Positions 8,354 to 16,337 of a DNA stretch of 64,000 nt are shown here, in pieces (position 1 is the first letter of the stretch; every line of letters begins with the position of its first letter). The notes under the pieces are model-generated. The model saw nothing but the letters and a program-made list of their open reading frames with translations. It ran no database searches and was not told the origin of the DNA. Source of the DNA: Dokdonia pacifica (GTDB lineage Bacteria; Bacteroidota; Bacteroidia; Flavobacteriales; Flavobacteriaceae); contig NZ_FZNY01000007.1 of NCBI RefSeq assembly GCF_900188275.1, positions 62,001 through 126,000 on the forward strand, written 5' to 3'. Both the position numbers and the translations under genes were made by a program.

Positions 8354-8360
8354 AAATATA
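8353..8360 (-). promoter_or_regulatory. -7 element (TATATTTG) for tRNA-Pro
   Basis: The minus strand reads TATATTTG, a perfect TAnnTTTG, about 19 bp before the tRNA 5' end. I see no convincing TTG at the usual distance upstream. Confidence 0.5.
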
Positions 8361-8668
8361 ATAATTAAGACATATTGATACCACTTGACAAGCAAGTAGA
8401 AATATAATTTTTACATCATTTAATTTGTGGAGTGATTCTTCTAAAAAAGAAAAAAAGCACAACTACTATTGAAGAAAGATATATGGTTGCTTTTTAAATC
8501 CTACTAAAAAAATATAACCTAAATGTCAACTCAGAGTTTATGAGTTAAGTAATAACTATGAAAACTACAAACACAGTTAAAAAAGACATCTTTCTAAGAC
8601 AATATCATTGTGCTTAATTATAAGCTAATATATACAATTTCCTACATAATTACTAGGAATTTATTTTT

Positions 8669-9079
8669 TTATAACAAAAGATCCGCAAGGGTTTTATTTT
8701 CAAGTACATGAAGCGTACTATCACGTACTTCTTCCATCAATCCATGCACTGTACATTTGCCTTCATCTGGACAATCATCGCATTTTTCATAAAAATTTAG
8801 ACTTACACAAGGCAACATAGCAATAGGCCCTTCTAAAACTCGTATAACGGCTGCCATTTTTATGTCTTTAGGATCTTTAATAAGGTAATAACCTCCGCCT
8901 TTTCCTTTTTTACTTCCTAAAAATCCAGCCTTTCTTAATGAAAGTAATATACTTTCTAGAAATTTTCTTGAAATATCCTCAGCCTCAGAAATATCTTGGA
9001 TGAGTATCATTGCATTTTCTTCTTGACGCGCTATGTACGTAAGCGCTTTTAATCCATATTTTGTTTTTCGCGAAAGCAT
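8669..9079 (-). CDS. Rrf2-family transcriptional regulator (probable Fe-S sensor)
   Basis: A 136-residue protein beginning MLSRKTKYGLKALTYIAR, the characteristic Rrf2 winged-helix start. The HTH region (DISEAEDISRKFLESILLSLRKAGFLGSKKGKGGGY) and four Cys near positions 91, 100, 103 and 109 match an IscR-like [Fe-S] ligand pattern. Members repress or activate Fe-S, redox or cysteine-metabolism genes. It is the last gene of the trkA-trkH-ypdA-ctlX run, 13 bp after ctlX. Its own start codon overlaps a two-mismatch version of the dispersed palindrome; LSKK/LSRK is normal at this position in the family. Targets unknown. Confidence 0.88.
   Translation of the reverse strand: MLSRKTKYGLKALTYIARQEENAMILIQDISEAEDISRKFLESILLSLRKAGFLGSKKGKGGGYYLIKDPKDIKMAAVIRVLEGPIAMLPCVSLNFYEKCDDCPDEGKCTVHGLMEEVRDSTLHVLENKTLADLLL
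9064..9077. repeat. Variant of the dispersed palindrome at the rrf2-family start (2 mismatches)
   Basis: TTTTTCGCGAAAGC covers codons 2-5 of the Rrf2 gene, again in the Leu-Ser-Arg-Lys frame. It may be coincidental because MLSxKTKYG is a family motif. Confidence 0.5.
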
Positions 9080-9092
9080 ATGCCAAAATACG

Positions 9093-10028
9093 TTATTTTT
9101 TTGGAAGAAAGACTTCTGCCATCATACAACGTGCACTACCTCCTCCACAGGCTTCTATGATATCAAGAGAACTTGAAAGGATGGTTGCATGTTTTTCAAT
9201 TTGGTTGATTTGCTTTTTTGTAAGACTTTGATGTGCCGCATTACTCATTACCAAATAGGGAGTTTCATTTGCTCCTTTTAGTTCAAGCATATTTCCTGCA
9301 AAATGTACTACCTGCTCTTCTGTGATATCTATAATTTCTTTGCCGTCGCCCTTAAGGTGTTTGATTACATTTTTACGTTCTTTTTTATCATCTATAGAAT
9401 CTAAGCATATCACAGAAATTTTTTCTCCGATACACATCATCACATTGGTGTGATAAATAGGTAATCGCTCACCATTTAACGTCTGATTTGCTGTGAAAAT
9501 AACAGGTGTATATTCAAAATCTTCACAAAATTCTATGAGTACTTCTTCATCTGCTCTAGGCGAAAGTGCACAATATGCTTTTCGATGCACACGGTCTAAA
9601 ATTAAACTCCCTGTACCTTCTAAAAATAAGTTTTCATCTTCGGCAGAAGAATAATCAATAATATCTGTAATGGTAAATCCTTTAGATTCTAATACATCAA
9701 AAACATCTTCACGTCTTTCAGTACGTCTATTTTCTGCAAACATTGGATAGGTAGCTATTTTACCACTTTGGTGAAAACTTATCCAATTATTAGGGAAATG
9801 AGCGTCAGGAGTATCCGTTTCTTTTGCATCATCTACTACAACCACCTGAATACCTACAGCTTCTAATTTATGTACAAAATTATCAAACTCTAGTTGTGCA
9901 TTTTGCAAAAGCTTTTCTGGCGTTACATTATCTACTACTTTTTGATAATAATTATTGACTGCTGTTTGTTCATTCATCCTAAAATGCACAGGACGAATCA
10001 TTAAAATTGTATCTGTAGTTTGTTTCAT
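9093..10028 (-). CDS. ctlX: Citrulline/arginine-deiminase-related hydrolase (CtlX-like)
   Basis: A 311-residue member of the guanidino-group-modifying superfamily that acts on arginine/citrulline-type substrates. It begins TDTILMIRPVHFRMNEQTAVNNYYQ, which is characteristic of CtlX-type proteins. Other core motifs are DAHFPNNWISFH, EGTGSLILDRVHRKAYC, LPIYHTNVMMCIG and the C-terminal GGGSARCMMAE, where Cys301 is the expected nucleophile and the His in YHTNVMM its partner. It is cytoplasmic (no signal peptide). It lies 29 bp after ypdA in the minus-strand operon. The exact substrate (citrulline versus a methylated arginine) is not resolved. Confidence 0.85.
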   Translation of the reverse strand: MKQTTDTILMIRPVHFRMNEQTAVNNYYQKVVDNVTPEKLLQNAQLEFDNFVHKLEAVGIQVVVVDDAKETDTPDAHFPNNWISFHQSGKIATYPMFAENRRTERREDVFDVLESKGFTITDIIDYSSAEDENLFLEGTGSLILDRVHRKAYCALSPRADEEVLIEFCEDFEYTPVIFTANQTLNGERLPIYHTNVMMCIGEKISVICLDSIDDKKERKNVIKHLKGDGKEIIDITEEQVVHFAGNMLELKGANETPYLVMSNAAHQSLTKKQINQIEKHATILSSSLDIIEACGGGSARCMMAEVFLPKK

Positions 10029-10057
10029 TTTTTAAAAGATATAATAAAGTTGTAAAG

Positions 10058-11032
10058 CTACAATTTACTATCGATATCTTCCAAGATTATGGTAGCATGT
10101 TCGCGTGTATTTTCTATAAATAATTTACTTGTTTGAAGTCCCGCATTGATAACACCAGCTACATATACATTTTTAAGCGGTGTCTCTAAGGTATTTGGAT
10201 TATGAATAGGTGTTTTAGTAACATCATCAGTGATAGGTAATCCTAGTTTTTCAAACAATAAATAATTAGGCTTATACCCTATCATAGCAAGTACAAAATC
10301 ATTTGCTATTTCTACAATTCCTTCTGGAGTTTTTATAACAACAGCATCTTCTTTAATTTCTATTACTTCACTCTCAAAGTATGCTTTTATAGCTCCTTCT
10401 TTTATTCTATTTTCTATATTAGGTTTGATCCAATATTTTGTTTTAGGGTAAATTTCTGATTTACGAATAACCATCGTCACCTCAGCACCTTTATAATACG
10501 TTTCTAATGCAACATCACATGCTGAATTTGCAGCTCCGATCACTACTAATTTTTGCCCCACATAAGGATGCGGACTATTATAAAAATGAGTTACTTTAGG
10601 TAAGTCTTCTCCTGGAATATTTAGAGTTCTTGGAGTATCATAAAATCCTGTACAGACTACGACAGACTTTGCAAATGTATTTCCTTTATTAGTTTCAATA
10701 TAGTAACCATTATTCTCTGGAGTCATTGAAGACACTTCTGTATAGAGTTTAAGGTTTAGATGCCAACTTTCTTGAACTCTTCTATAATATTCTAATGCTT
10801 CTTTACGAGTAGGCTTATCAGTATGCGATATGAAAGGAACGCCTCCTATTTCTAATAATTTAGAAGTGCTAAAGAAAGTCATTTGCTCTGGAAAATTATA
10901 GAGTGAATTTACCAAAACCCCTTTCTCTACTATAATGTAGGAAAGTCCTTTTTTTTGAGCTTCAATACCACAAGTAAGTCCTATAGGCCCTCCACCTATA
11001 ATGACAAGGTCATATTTTTCTAATAATTGCAT
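10058..11032 (-). CDS. ypdA: YpdA-family flavin disulfide reductase (putative bacillithiol disulfide reductase)
   Basis: A 324-residue FAD/NAD(P)H oxidoreductase. FAD-binding GGGPIG lies near residues 13-18; LYNFPEQMTFFSTSKLLEIGGVPF is specific to YpdA/Bdr; a second nucleotide-binding site GAANSACD sits mid-protein; and the C-terminal YVAGVINAGLQTSKLFIEN closes the FAD site. Characterised YpdA proteins reduce bacillithiol disulfide; whether this organism makes bacillithiol cannot be judged here. It follows trkH by 2 bp, so it is translated in the same operon. It lacks the CxxC of TrxB. Confidence 0.88.
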   Translation of the reverse strand: MQLLEKYDLVIIGGGPIGLTCGIEAQKKGLSYIIVEKGVLVNSLYNFPEQMTFFSTSKLLEIGGVPFISHTDKPTRKEALEYYRRVQESWHLNLKLYTEVSSMTPENNGYYIETNKGNTFAKSVVVCTGFYDTPRTLNIPGEDLPKVTHFYNSPHPYVGQKLVVIGAANSACDVALETYYKGAEVTMVIRKSEIYPKTKYWIKPNIENRIKEGAIKAYFESEVIEIKEDAVVIKTPEGIVEIANDFVLAMIGYKPNYLLFEKLGLPITDDVTKTPIHNPNTLETPLKNVYVAGVINAGLQTSKLFIENTREHATIILEDIDSKL

Positions 11033-11034
11033 AA

Positions 11035-12531
11035 CTATCTATTACGCCAAAAGAAAGGCGTGAGTAATATTAATACCGTAAATAATTCTAAACGCCCTAT
11101 AAGCATTAAAAACGCTAGCCACCATTTACCTTGACTAGGCAAACCATTATAACTATCTACTGGACTTAATTCACCAAAAGCGGGTCCTACATTACCTAAT
11201 GCAGATGCAGCTCCTCCTAAGGCTGTTTTAAAATCCAATCCCATAGCCCCTAATACACTTGCTCCTATTATCCAAGAAAGCATATACAAAATAAAAAAAG
11301 CTAGAATATTAAAAATAATTGTACGATCTACAGATCGTGTATTGTAACGTACAGGAAGAATTGCATTAGGATGTAATGTACGTTTAAACTCTATTAAAGC
11401 ATTTCGAATAGTTAATAAATGTCGTACCACTTTTATTCCACCAGATGTCGATCCTGCTGATCCTCCTAAGAACATCAATCCAAAAAAGATAACCGTTAAA
11501 AATGGTGTCCACATTGTAAAATCTGCTGTCACAAAACCCGTAGTAGTAATAACGGCGAGTACTTGAAAAAGACCATGTCTAAAAGCACTTTCTCCTGCAC
11601 CCAACACCATAGGATGATCTATAGAAGAGGCACTTACATCTGCTCTAAAATATACTACCAATGCAGTAATGATCGTAAATCCAAACACAAAAGTCATATA
11701 CAATCTAAACTCATCATCTTTGATGATTTTCTGAACCTTTCCCTTAAAAGCAAAATAACTCAATACAAAGTTCATTCCTGCTAGCAACATAAAGAATATA
11801 ATAATATACTGTATGAGAGGGGTGTCATTCCAATAGGCTACACTTGCATTTTTTGTTGAAAATCCACCAGTAGATAATGTACTCATTGCATGATTAATAG
11901 CATCAAAAAATGACATTCCCGCTAGCTTCAAAGCAATAGTTTCTGCTGCTGTAAATCCAAAATAGATAAGCCATAATCGTTTTGCGGTATCTGTAATTCT
12001 TGGATGCAATTTATCTGCACTAGGCCCAGGAGCTTCTGCTGCAAATAACTGCATTCCTCCAATACCCAATAGCGGAAGTATTGCTATAGCCAAAACAATA
12101 ATCCCCATACCTCCTATCCAATGCGTAGTGCTTCTCCAAAAAAGAACCCCCTTGGGAAGTGACTCTATATCTGTAAGTATAGTGGCTCCTGTAGTTGTAT
12201 AACCACTTATTGTTTCAAAAAATGCATCCGTAACTGATGGAATCGCATCAGTTACCAAATAAGGCAACATACCACTTAGGGACATAAATAGCCAACCAAA
12301 AGTTACAACAATATACCCTTCCCTTTTTTTGATTTCTTTTTTATGATCTCTAGTCACAAACATTAAAAGCATTCCCGCAAATAATGCTAATAATCCCGAA
12401 GCTGTAATTTGTAATGCAACCCCATCTTTTGTGATAAAACTTACAAGCGCAGAAATCATCATAAAACCACCGTTAAAGAGTAACAGCAATCCCATTAAAT
12501 GAAAAATGATCTTATAATTAAGTTTTGGCAT
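11035..12531 (-). CDS. trkH: TrkH-family potassium uptake protein
   Basis: A 498-residue inner-membrane K+ transporter subunit with about ten membrane segments. The four P-loop filter regions are visible as TTTGATIL, STLSTGGFSTKN, ITTTGFVTAD and ALGNVGPAFG, each with the conserved Gly. LFAAEAPGPSADKLHPR is a family motif between the first two loops. It lies 12 bp downstream of trkA, its regulatory partner, and the two together form a Trk/Ktr-type potassium uptake system. Confidence 0.95.
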   Translation of the reverse strand: MPKLNYKIIFHLMGLLLLFNGGFMMISALVSFITKDGVALQITASGLLALFAGMLLMFVTRDHKKEIKKREGYIVVTFGWLFMSLSGMLPYLVTDAIPSVTDAFFETISGYTTTGATILTDIESLPKGVLFWRSTTHWIGGMGIIVLAIAILPLLGIGGMQLFAAEAPGPSADKLHPRITDTAKRLWLIYFGFTAAETIALKLAGMSFFDAINHAMSTLSTGGFSTKNASVAYWNDTPLIQYIIIFFMLLAGMNFVLSYFAFKGKVQKIIKDDEFRLYMTFVFGFTIITALVVYFRADVSASSIDHPMVLGAGESAFRHGLFQVLAVITTTGFVTADFTMWTPFLTVIFFGLMFLGGSAGSTSGGIKVVRHLLTIRNALIEFKRTLHPNAILPVRYNTRSVDRTIIFNILAFFILYMLSWIIGASVLGAMGLDFKTALGGAASALGNVGPAFGELSPVDSYNGLPSQGKWWLAFLMLIGRLELFTVLILLTPFFWRNR

Positions 12532-12543
12532 CTAGATCTTTAT

Positions 12544-13893
12544 TTAAACAAACATTTTTTCAACTTGTTTGATAGATCGTGGTAAACAGCATACAACCAC
12601 GCGGTCTCCTGCAGTAATTTTATAATCCCCAAGAGCAATCACTCCTATTCCATTACGCACAACTCCCGCAATTGTTGCAGACCTAGGAAAATCAATATCT
12701 TTTATTTTCTTCCCTTCGGCTTCAGAAGTAGGTTTTACAATAAACTCCAATAATTCTGCATTCATATTATTGAGTTTTGTCATCGCAACAACTTCTCCTT
12801 TACGTATGTATCTAAAGATATTATTTGCCGCAAGTAATTTTTTATTAATCAGTGTATCAATCCCTATACTTTGTGATAGCTGGAAATAGTCCATGTTTTC
12901 TACAAGGGCAATTGTTTTTTTAACACCTCTAGATTTGGCAACAAGGCATGACATGATATTGGTCTCACTATCACCTGTCACAGATATGAAAGCATCCATA
13001 TCTTGAATATTCTCTTCTTCAAGCAACTCTACATTACGCCCATCTCCATTTATTACCAATGCCTTAGGAAGAATATCTGCAAGATCTATTGCTTTATCTT
13101 TATCACGCTCAACCAATTTGACATTAAATTTATGAGAACATAAATCCCTACAGGTTTTGAACCCAATATTACTTCCTCCTAAGATCATGACATTCTTGAT
13201 ATCCTGTCGTACCTTACCAGTAAGTTTATAAAGTTCTTCCACCCCACCTTGAATAGTCATAAAGTATACCTGATCTCCTTCTTTAAAAACGGTATCTCCA
13301 CGAGGTATTAATGTATATTGCGTAACTAATCGCTGTATAGCAATAGGCATAAAGTGTAATTCTGGAAAAATAGTAGCAGCCTCTTTAACACTCTTCCCTA
13401 CAAAAGAAGCGGTACGAGATAAAGTAGTTCCTACCATAGTAAGCGCACCTTCTTCAAACTCATAACTATCACTAAATCCACTTTGATTTAATAATAATTC
13501 AATCTCTGATGCTGCTAAACTTTCTGGCGATATTAACTCATCAATACCAAATTTAGAAAAACCAGCAAGCTCCTTATGCTCTATAAATTCTGTATTAGAA
13601 ATTCGAGCAATCGTACGTGCAGCTCCTAATTGTTTTGCAAGTACACAAACTGTAATATTAGTAGTTTCACTAGCCGTAACAGCAATCACTAAATCTACAT
13701 TTTCTACTCTAGAATCTTGTAGTATAGCGATAGAAGTAGCGTCTCCCTTAATAGTCCGAATATCCAAATGCGTATCTGCGTACGCCAGGCTTTCTTTATT
13801 GGTGTCTATAAGTGTAATGTCCTGAGACTCGTATGATAGCAGTTTGGCTAAGTGGAAGCCCACCTCACCAGCTCCTGCAATAATAATTTTCAT
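12544..13893 (-). CDS. trkA: Trk system potassium transporter TrkA (double RCK)
   Basis: A 449-residue cytoplasmic gating subunit with two RCK-N/RCK-C pairs. The first Rossmann motif is GAGEVGFHLAKLL (near residue 6) with IDTN; the second is GGSNIGFKTCRDL (near residue 230) with VERD. RCK-C domains end each half. It binds NAD(H)/ATP and controls TrkH, encoded next in the operon. It is the first gene of a five-gene run (trkA, trkH, ypdA, ctlX, rrf2-family). A -7 element TATCTTTG lies at 13920-13927 on the minus strand. Confidence 0.95.
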   Translation of the reverse strand: MKIIIAGAGEVGFHLAKLLSYESQDITLIDTNKESLAYADTHLDIRTIKGDATSIAILQDSRVENVDLVIAVTASETTNITVCVLAKQLGAARTIARISNTEFIEHKELAGFSKFGIDELISPESLAASEIELLLNQSGFSDSYEFEEGALTMVGTTLSRTASFVGKSVKEAATIFPELHFMPIAIQRLVTQYTLIPRGDTVFKEGDQVYFMTIQGGVEELYKLTGKVRQDIKNVMILGGSNIGFKTCRDLCSHKFNVKLVERDKDKAIDLADILPKALVINGDGRNVELLEEENIQDMDAFISVTGDSETNIMSCLVAKSRGVKKTIALVENMDYFQLSQSIGIDTLINKKLLAANNIFRYIRKGEVVAMTKLNNMNAELLEFIVKPTSEAEGKKIKDIDFPRSATIAGVVRNGIGVIALGDYKITAGDRVVVCCLPRSIKQVEKMFV

Positions 13894-13919
13894 ATAATAT
13901 AATGAACTGAAAAGTGATA

Positions 13920-13927
13920 CAAAGATA
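13920..13927 (-). promoter_or_regulatory. -7 element (TATCTTTG) for the trkA operon
   Basis: A perfect TAnnTTTG on the minus strand, about 27 bp upstream of the trkA ATG. No clear -33 TTG is seen. Confidence 0.5.
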
Positions 13928-13977
13928 CACGATTGATAAGAACTACGATGAAATCCTGTAGATAATTATGTTTTTAC

Positions 13978-13991
13978 GCTTTCGCGAAAGC
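13978..13991. repeat. Dispersed palindrome GCTTTCGCGAAAGC, exact copy
   Basis: An exact copy in the divergent gap between trkA and ubiE; the left flank is TTTTTAC, as in the copy at 3038. Confidence 0.95.
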
Positions 13992-14103
13992 AAAAACCAC
14001 CCGTAATCAAATCAATACGATATCTATTTGTCACAATATTGAAAAATCTAAAAACAGCACTTCCTTTTTAAGTATGTCGCTATCATCTTCGCTATTGATA
14101 CCG

Positions 14104-14111
14104 TATATTTG
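14104..14111 (+). promoter_or_regulatory. -7 element (TATATTTG) for ubiE
   Basis: A perfect TAnnTTTG, 14 bp upstream of the ubiE ATG. The resulting leader would be very short. No TTG is found at 19-21 nt upstream. Confidence 0.5.
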
Positions 14112-14125
14112 TCAAAAAATATGCC

Positions 14126-14854
14126 ATGACCAAAAAGGTAACGCCATATAATTCTTCAAATCAGTCTAAGAAAGAGCAAGTCGAGCAAATGTTTGACACT
14201 ATTTCTGATAATTATGACGGTCTAAATAGAGTCATTTCTTTTGGAATTGATGTAAAGTGGCGTAAAAAAGTGGTACAACTTGTCACTGACACTAAACCAG
14301 ATAGCATTCTTGATATAGCAACTGGTACTGGGGATCTCATTATTAATCTTTCAAAAAGCGGTGCTACAAAACTAGTAGGTCTTGACATTTCTGAAGGAAT
14401 GTTATCTGTAGGGCGTAAAAAAATAAAAGCTGGCGGACTTGACGATCGTATAGAAATGATTCAAGCAGACAGTGAAGCGATGCCATTTGAGAATGATAGT
14501 TTTGATGCTATTACTGTTGCTTTTGGTGTGCGTAATTTTGAAACATTAGAAAAAGGACTTGCTGAAATTTATCGAGTACTTAAACCTGGTGGTATTTTTG
14601 TGATTTTAGAAACATCTGTTCCTACAAAAACGCCATTTAAACAAGGGTATAAATTTCACTCTAATGTCATCTTACCTACAGTAGGTCGTTTATTTTCTAA
14701 AGACAAAGAAGCCTATTCCTATTTAAGTAAAAGTGCTTCTGTTTTTCCTTTTGGAGAAGAGTTGAACAATATTTTACGTAAAATTGGGTTTACCAACGTG
14801 AAAGATAAACCACAAACATTTGGTGTAGCCACCATTTATACAGCTTCAAAATAA
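14126..14854 (+). CDS. ubiE: Demethylmenaquinone/ubiquinone C-methyltransferase
   Basis: A 242-residue SAM-dependent methyltransferase that performs the last C-methylation of menaquinone (the quinone expected in Bacteroidota). Motif I is ILDIATGTGDLIINL; further family motifs are VEQMFDTISDNYDGLNRVISFGID, FDAITVAFGVRNFE and EIYRVLKPGGIFVILE. It is cytoplasmic, 4 bp upstream of porT, and probably co-transcribed with it. Confidence 0.95.
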   Translation: MTKKVTPYNSSNQSKKEQVEQMFDTISDNYDGLNRVISFGIDVKWRKKVVQLVTDTKPDSILDIATGTGDLIINLSKSGATKLVGLDISEGMLSVGRKKIKAGGLDDRIEMIQADSEAMPFENDSFDAITVAFGVRNFETLEKGLAEIYRVLKPGGIFVILETSVPTKTPFKQGYKFHSNVILPTVGRLFSKDKEAYSYLSKSASVFPFGEELNNILRKIGFTNVKDKPQTFGVATIYTASK

Positions 14855-14858
14855 ATTC

Positions 14859-15563
14859 ATGAGAGTATTTATTGTAATCGTATTTTTCTTAGCCTTTACG
14901 CAGGTATCCCAAGCACAATGGCTTACTAGACCTCGTGTTCAAAACAATCAAAACTTTGATAAAGCACCTATCTCATGGGGGTATTATTTAGGGTTCAATT
15001 CTCTAGATTATAATTTTGATTACATAGAACAGCAAGAAGATGTGCAAGTTACACGTTCTATAGGTTTTAATGTTGGACTTATAGGAAACCTACGATTATC
15101 TGAATATGTAGATTTACGCACAGAACCTGGACTAAGCTTTACCAGACGTGACTTAATGTATGCTCCTGACCCAAGATTTGATAGTGAAGATGATTTACTA
15201 AGAGAAGTACCTGCTACCTATATATATGTACCATTACTCTTAAAGTTTAATACCAAACGTCTTAATAATGTAAGACCTTTTGTAACTGTGGGTGTCTCTA
15301 CTACGATTAACTTATCTAGTAACGAGAAAAATCCTGACGACAACTTTGCGGGTCAATTTAGAACAACGACCAATCCATTCTTTTATGAAGTAGGTTTTGG
15401 TATAGATTTATACCTTCCCTTCTTTAAGTTTACGCCTAGCATCCGTGGTATATTTGCTACTTCAGATGAGTTAGTCAGAGACAACATTGCAAATAGTCCT
15501 TGGACTGGAAATATTAGTAAACTATCTACTAGAGGTATCTTCTTGAATTTTACTTTTCAATAG
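14859..15563 (+). CDS. porT: PorT-family outer-membrane barrel (type IX secretion)
   Basis: A 234-residue protein with a signal peptide (to SQAQ) and an eight-strand-type beta-barrel ending in aromatic TFQ. WGYYLGFNSLDYNFD, RSIGFNVGLIGNLRLSEYVDLRTEPGLSF, ATYIYVPLLLKFNTKRLNNVRPFVTVG and the C-terminal LSTRGIFLNFTFQ match flavobacterial PorT/SprT as I remember it, including its position directly after ubiE. PorT is needed for assembly of the type IX secretion system. It overlaps the convergent trmH-family gene by 14 bp at the 3' ends. Confidence 0.9.
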   Translation: MRVFIVIVFFLAFTQVSQAQWLTRPRVQNNQNFDKAPISWGYYLGFNSLDYNFDYIEQQEDVQVTRSIGFNVGLIGNLRLSEYVDLRTEPGLSFTRRDLMYAPDPRFDSEDDLLREVPATYIYVPLLLKFNTKRLNNVRPFVTVGVSTTINLSSNEKNPDDNFAGQFRTTTNPFFYEVGFGIDLYLPFFKFTPSIRGIFATSDELVRDNIANSPWTGNISKLSTRGIFLNFTFQ

Positions 15564-16299
15564 AAACTCCTCTCTTAAATTCACTTAAACAAATAGCGGT
15601 GGCAGTTGCTACATTAAGACTTTCTGTTTTTTGCAATTGCCCAAAACGAGGTATGGCTATTTTATGAGAAACAAGCTGCTCTATTGCATTAGATATTCCA
15701 TTAGCTTCATTTCCCATGACAATAACAGCTTCATCCGGAAGAGATGCACCATAAATAGTTGTGCCGTCCATAAAGGTTCCATAAATAGGTCTTTGCTCTT
15801 GTTGTAGATATGCTACCAGATCTGTATACACAATAGAAATTCTAGATAATGAGCCCATGGTAGCTTGTACCACTTTAGGATTATAACAATCTACTGTTTG
15901 AGTTGAGCATACAAGGCTCGTTATACCAAACCAATCGCATAATCTGATAATTGTTCCGAGATTACCAGGATCTCTTACATCATCCAAAAGTACTGTTATC
16001 CCTTGTCTCACATTTGGTAATTGAGTAGGTATTTTAAAAAGAGCGAGTGCCGTTTGTGGGGTTTTAAGAAAACTTATTTTCTTTAATTCGGCAGGTGTAA
16101 TCTTATGAAAAATAGTTTCGCTCCCCTTTTCAATGCGCAAAGAAGTACTATCAAGACCGTAGATTGCCTCTAGTTCAAATGAAGAATTTAGAAGTTCATT
16201 TATTACTTTTATACCTTCTGCCACAAAGAGTCCTTCTCTTTGTCGGTACTTTTTTTGAAGTAATCCCGTTATTCGTTTACTATTACTTTTGCTTAACAC
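15550..16299 (-). CDS. TrmH/SpoU-family RNA 2'-O-methyltransferase
   Basis: A 249-residue protein with the three SpoU motifs: VLLDDVRDPGNLGTIIRLCDWFG (motif 1), AVIVMGNEANGIS (motif 2) and IPRFGQLQKTESLNVATATAI (motif 3). The N-terminus carries a substrate-binding domain typical of 23S rRNA-type methyltransferases (KRITGLLQKKYRQREGLFVAEG). The exact target nucleotide is not predictable. It is transcribed divergently from tamL, with only 38 bp between the two starts, and the tamL -33 element falls inside its 5' coding end. Confidence 0.9.
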   Translation of the reverse strand: MLSKSNSKRITGLLQKKYRQREGLFVAEGIKVINELLNSSFELEAIYGLDSTSLRIEKGSETIFHKITPAELKKISFLKTPQTALALFKIPTQLPNVRQGITVLLDDVRDPGNLGTIIRLCDWFGITSLVCSTQTVDCYNPKVVQATMGSLSRISIVYTDLVAYLQQEQRPIYGTFMDGTTIYGASLPDEAVIVMGNEANGISNAIEQLVSHKIAIPRFGQLQKTESLNVATATAICLSEFKRGVSIEK

Positions 16300-16318
16300 T
16301 ATATAAAATGTACTTTTG
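16289..16318 (+). promoter_or_regulatory. Predicted tamL promoter overlapping the trmH-family start
   Basis: TTG at 16289-16291, then 19 nt, then TACTTTTG at 16311-16318: both Bacteroidota promoter elements are perfect. It ends 19 bp before the tamL TTG start. The -33 element lies inside the first codons of the opposite-strand gene. Confidence 0.65.
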
Positions 16319-16337
16319 ATTTATTATCACAACCCAC

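Larger units (their letters stand above)
8335..8668. other. 334-bp gap between tRNA-Pro and the rrf2-family gene
   Basis: The tRNA-proximal end holds the -7 element at 8353-8360 and a degenerate copy of the palindrome at 8340-8353. The remainder is AT-rich; I see no gene, clear terminator or repeat in it. Confidence 0.6.

Noticed and set aside
8256-8462. A 68-codon minus-strand ORF
   Set aside because: It runs through tRNA-Pro and its promoter; no protein signal.
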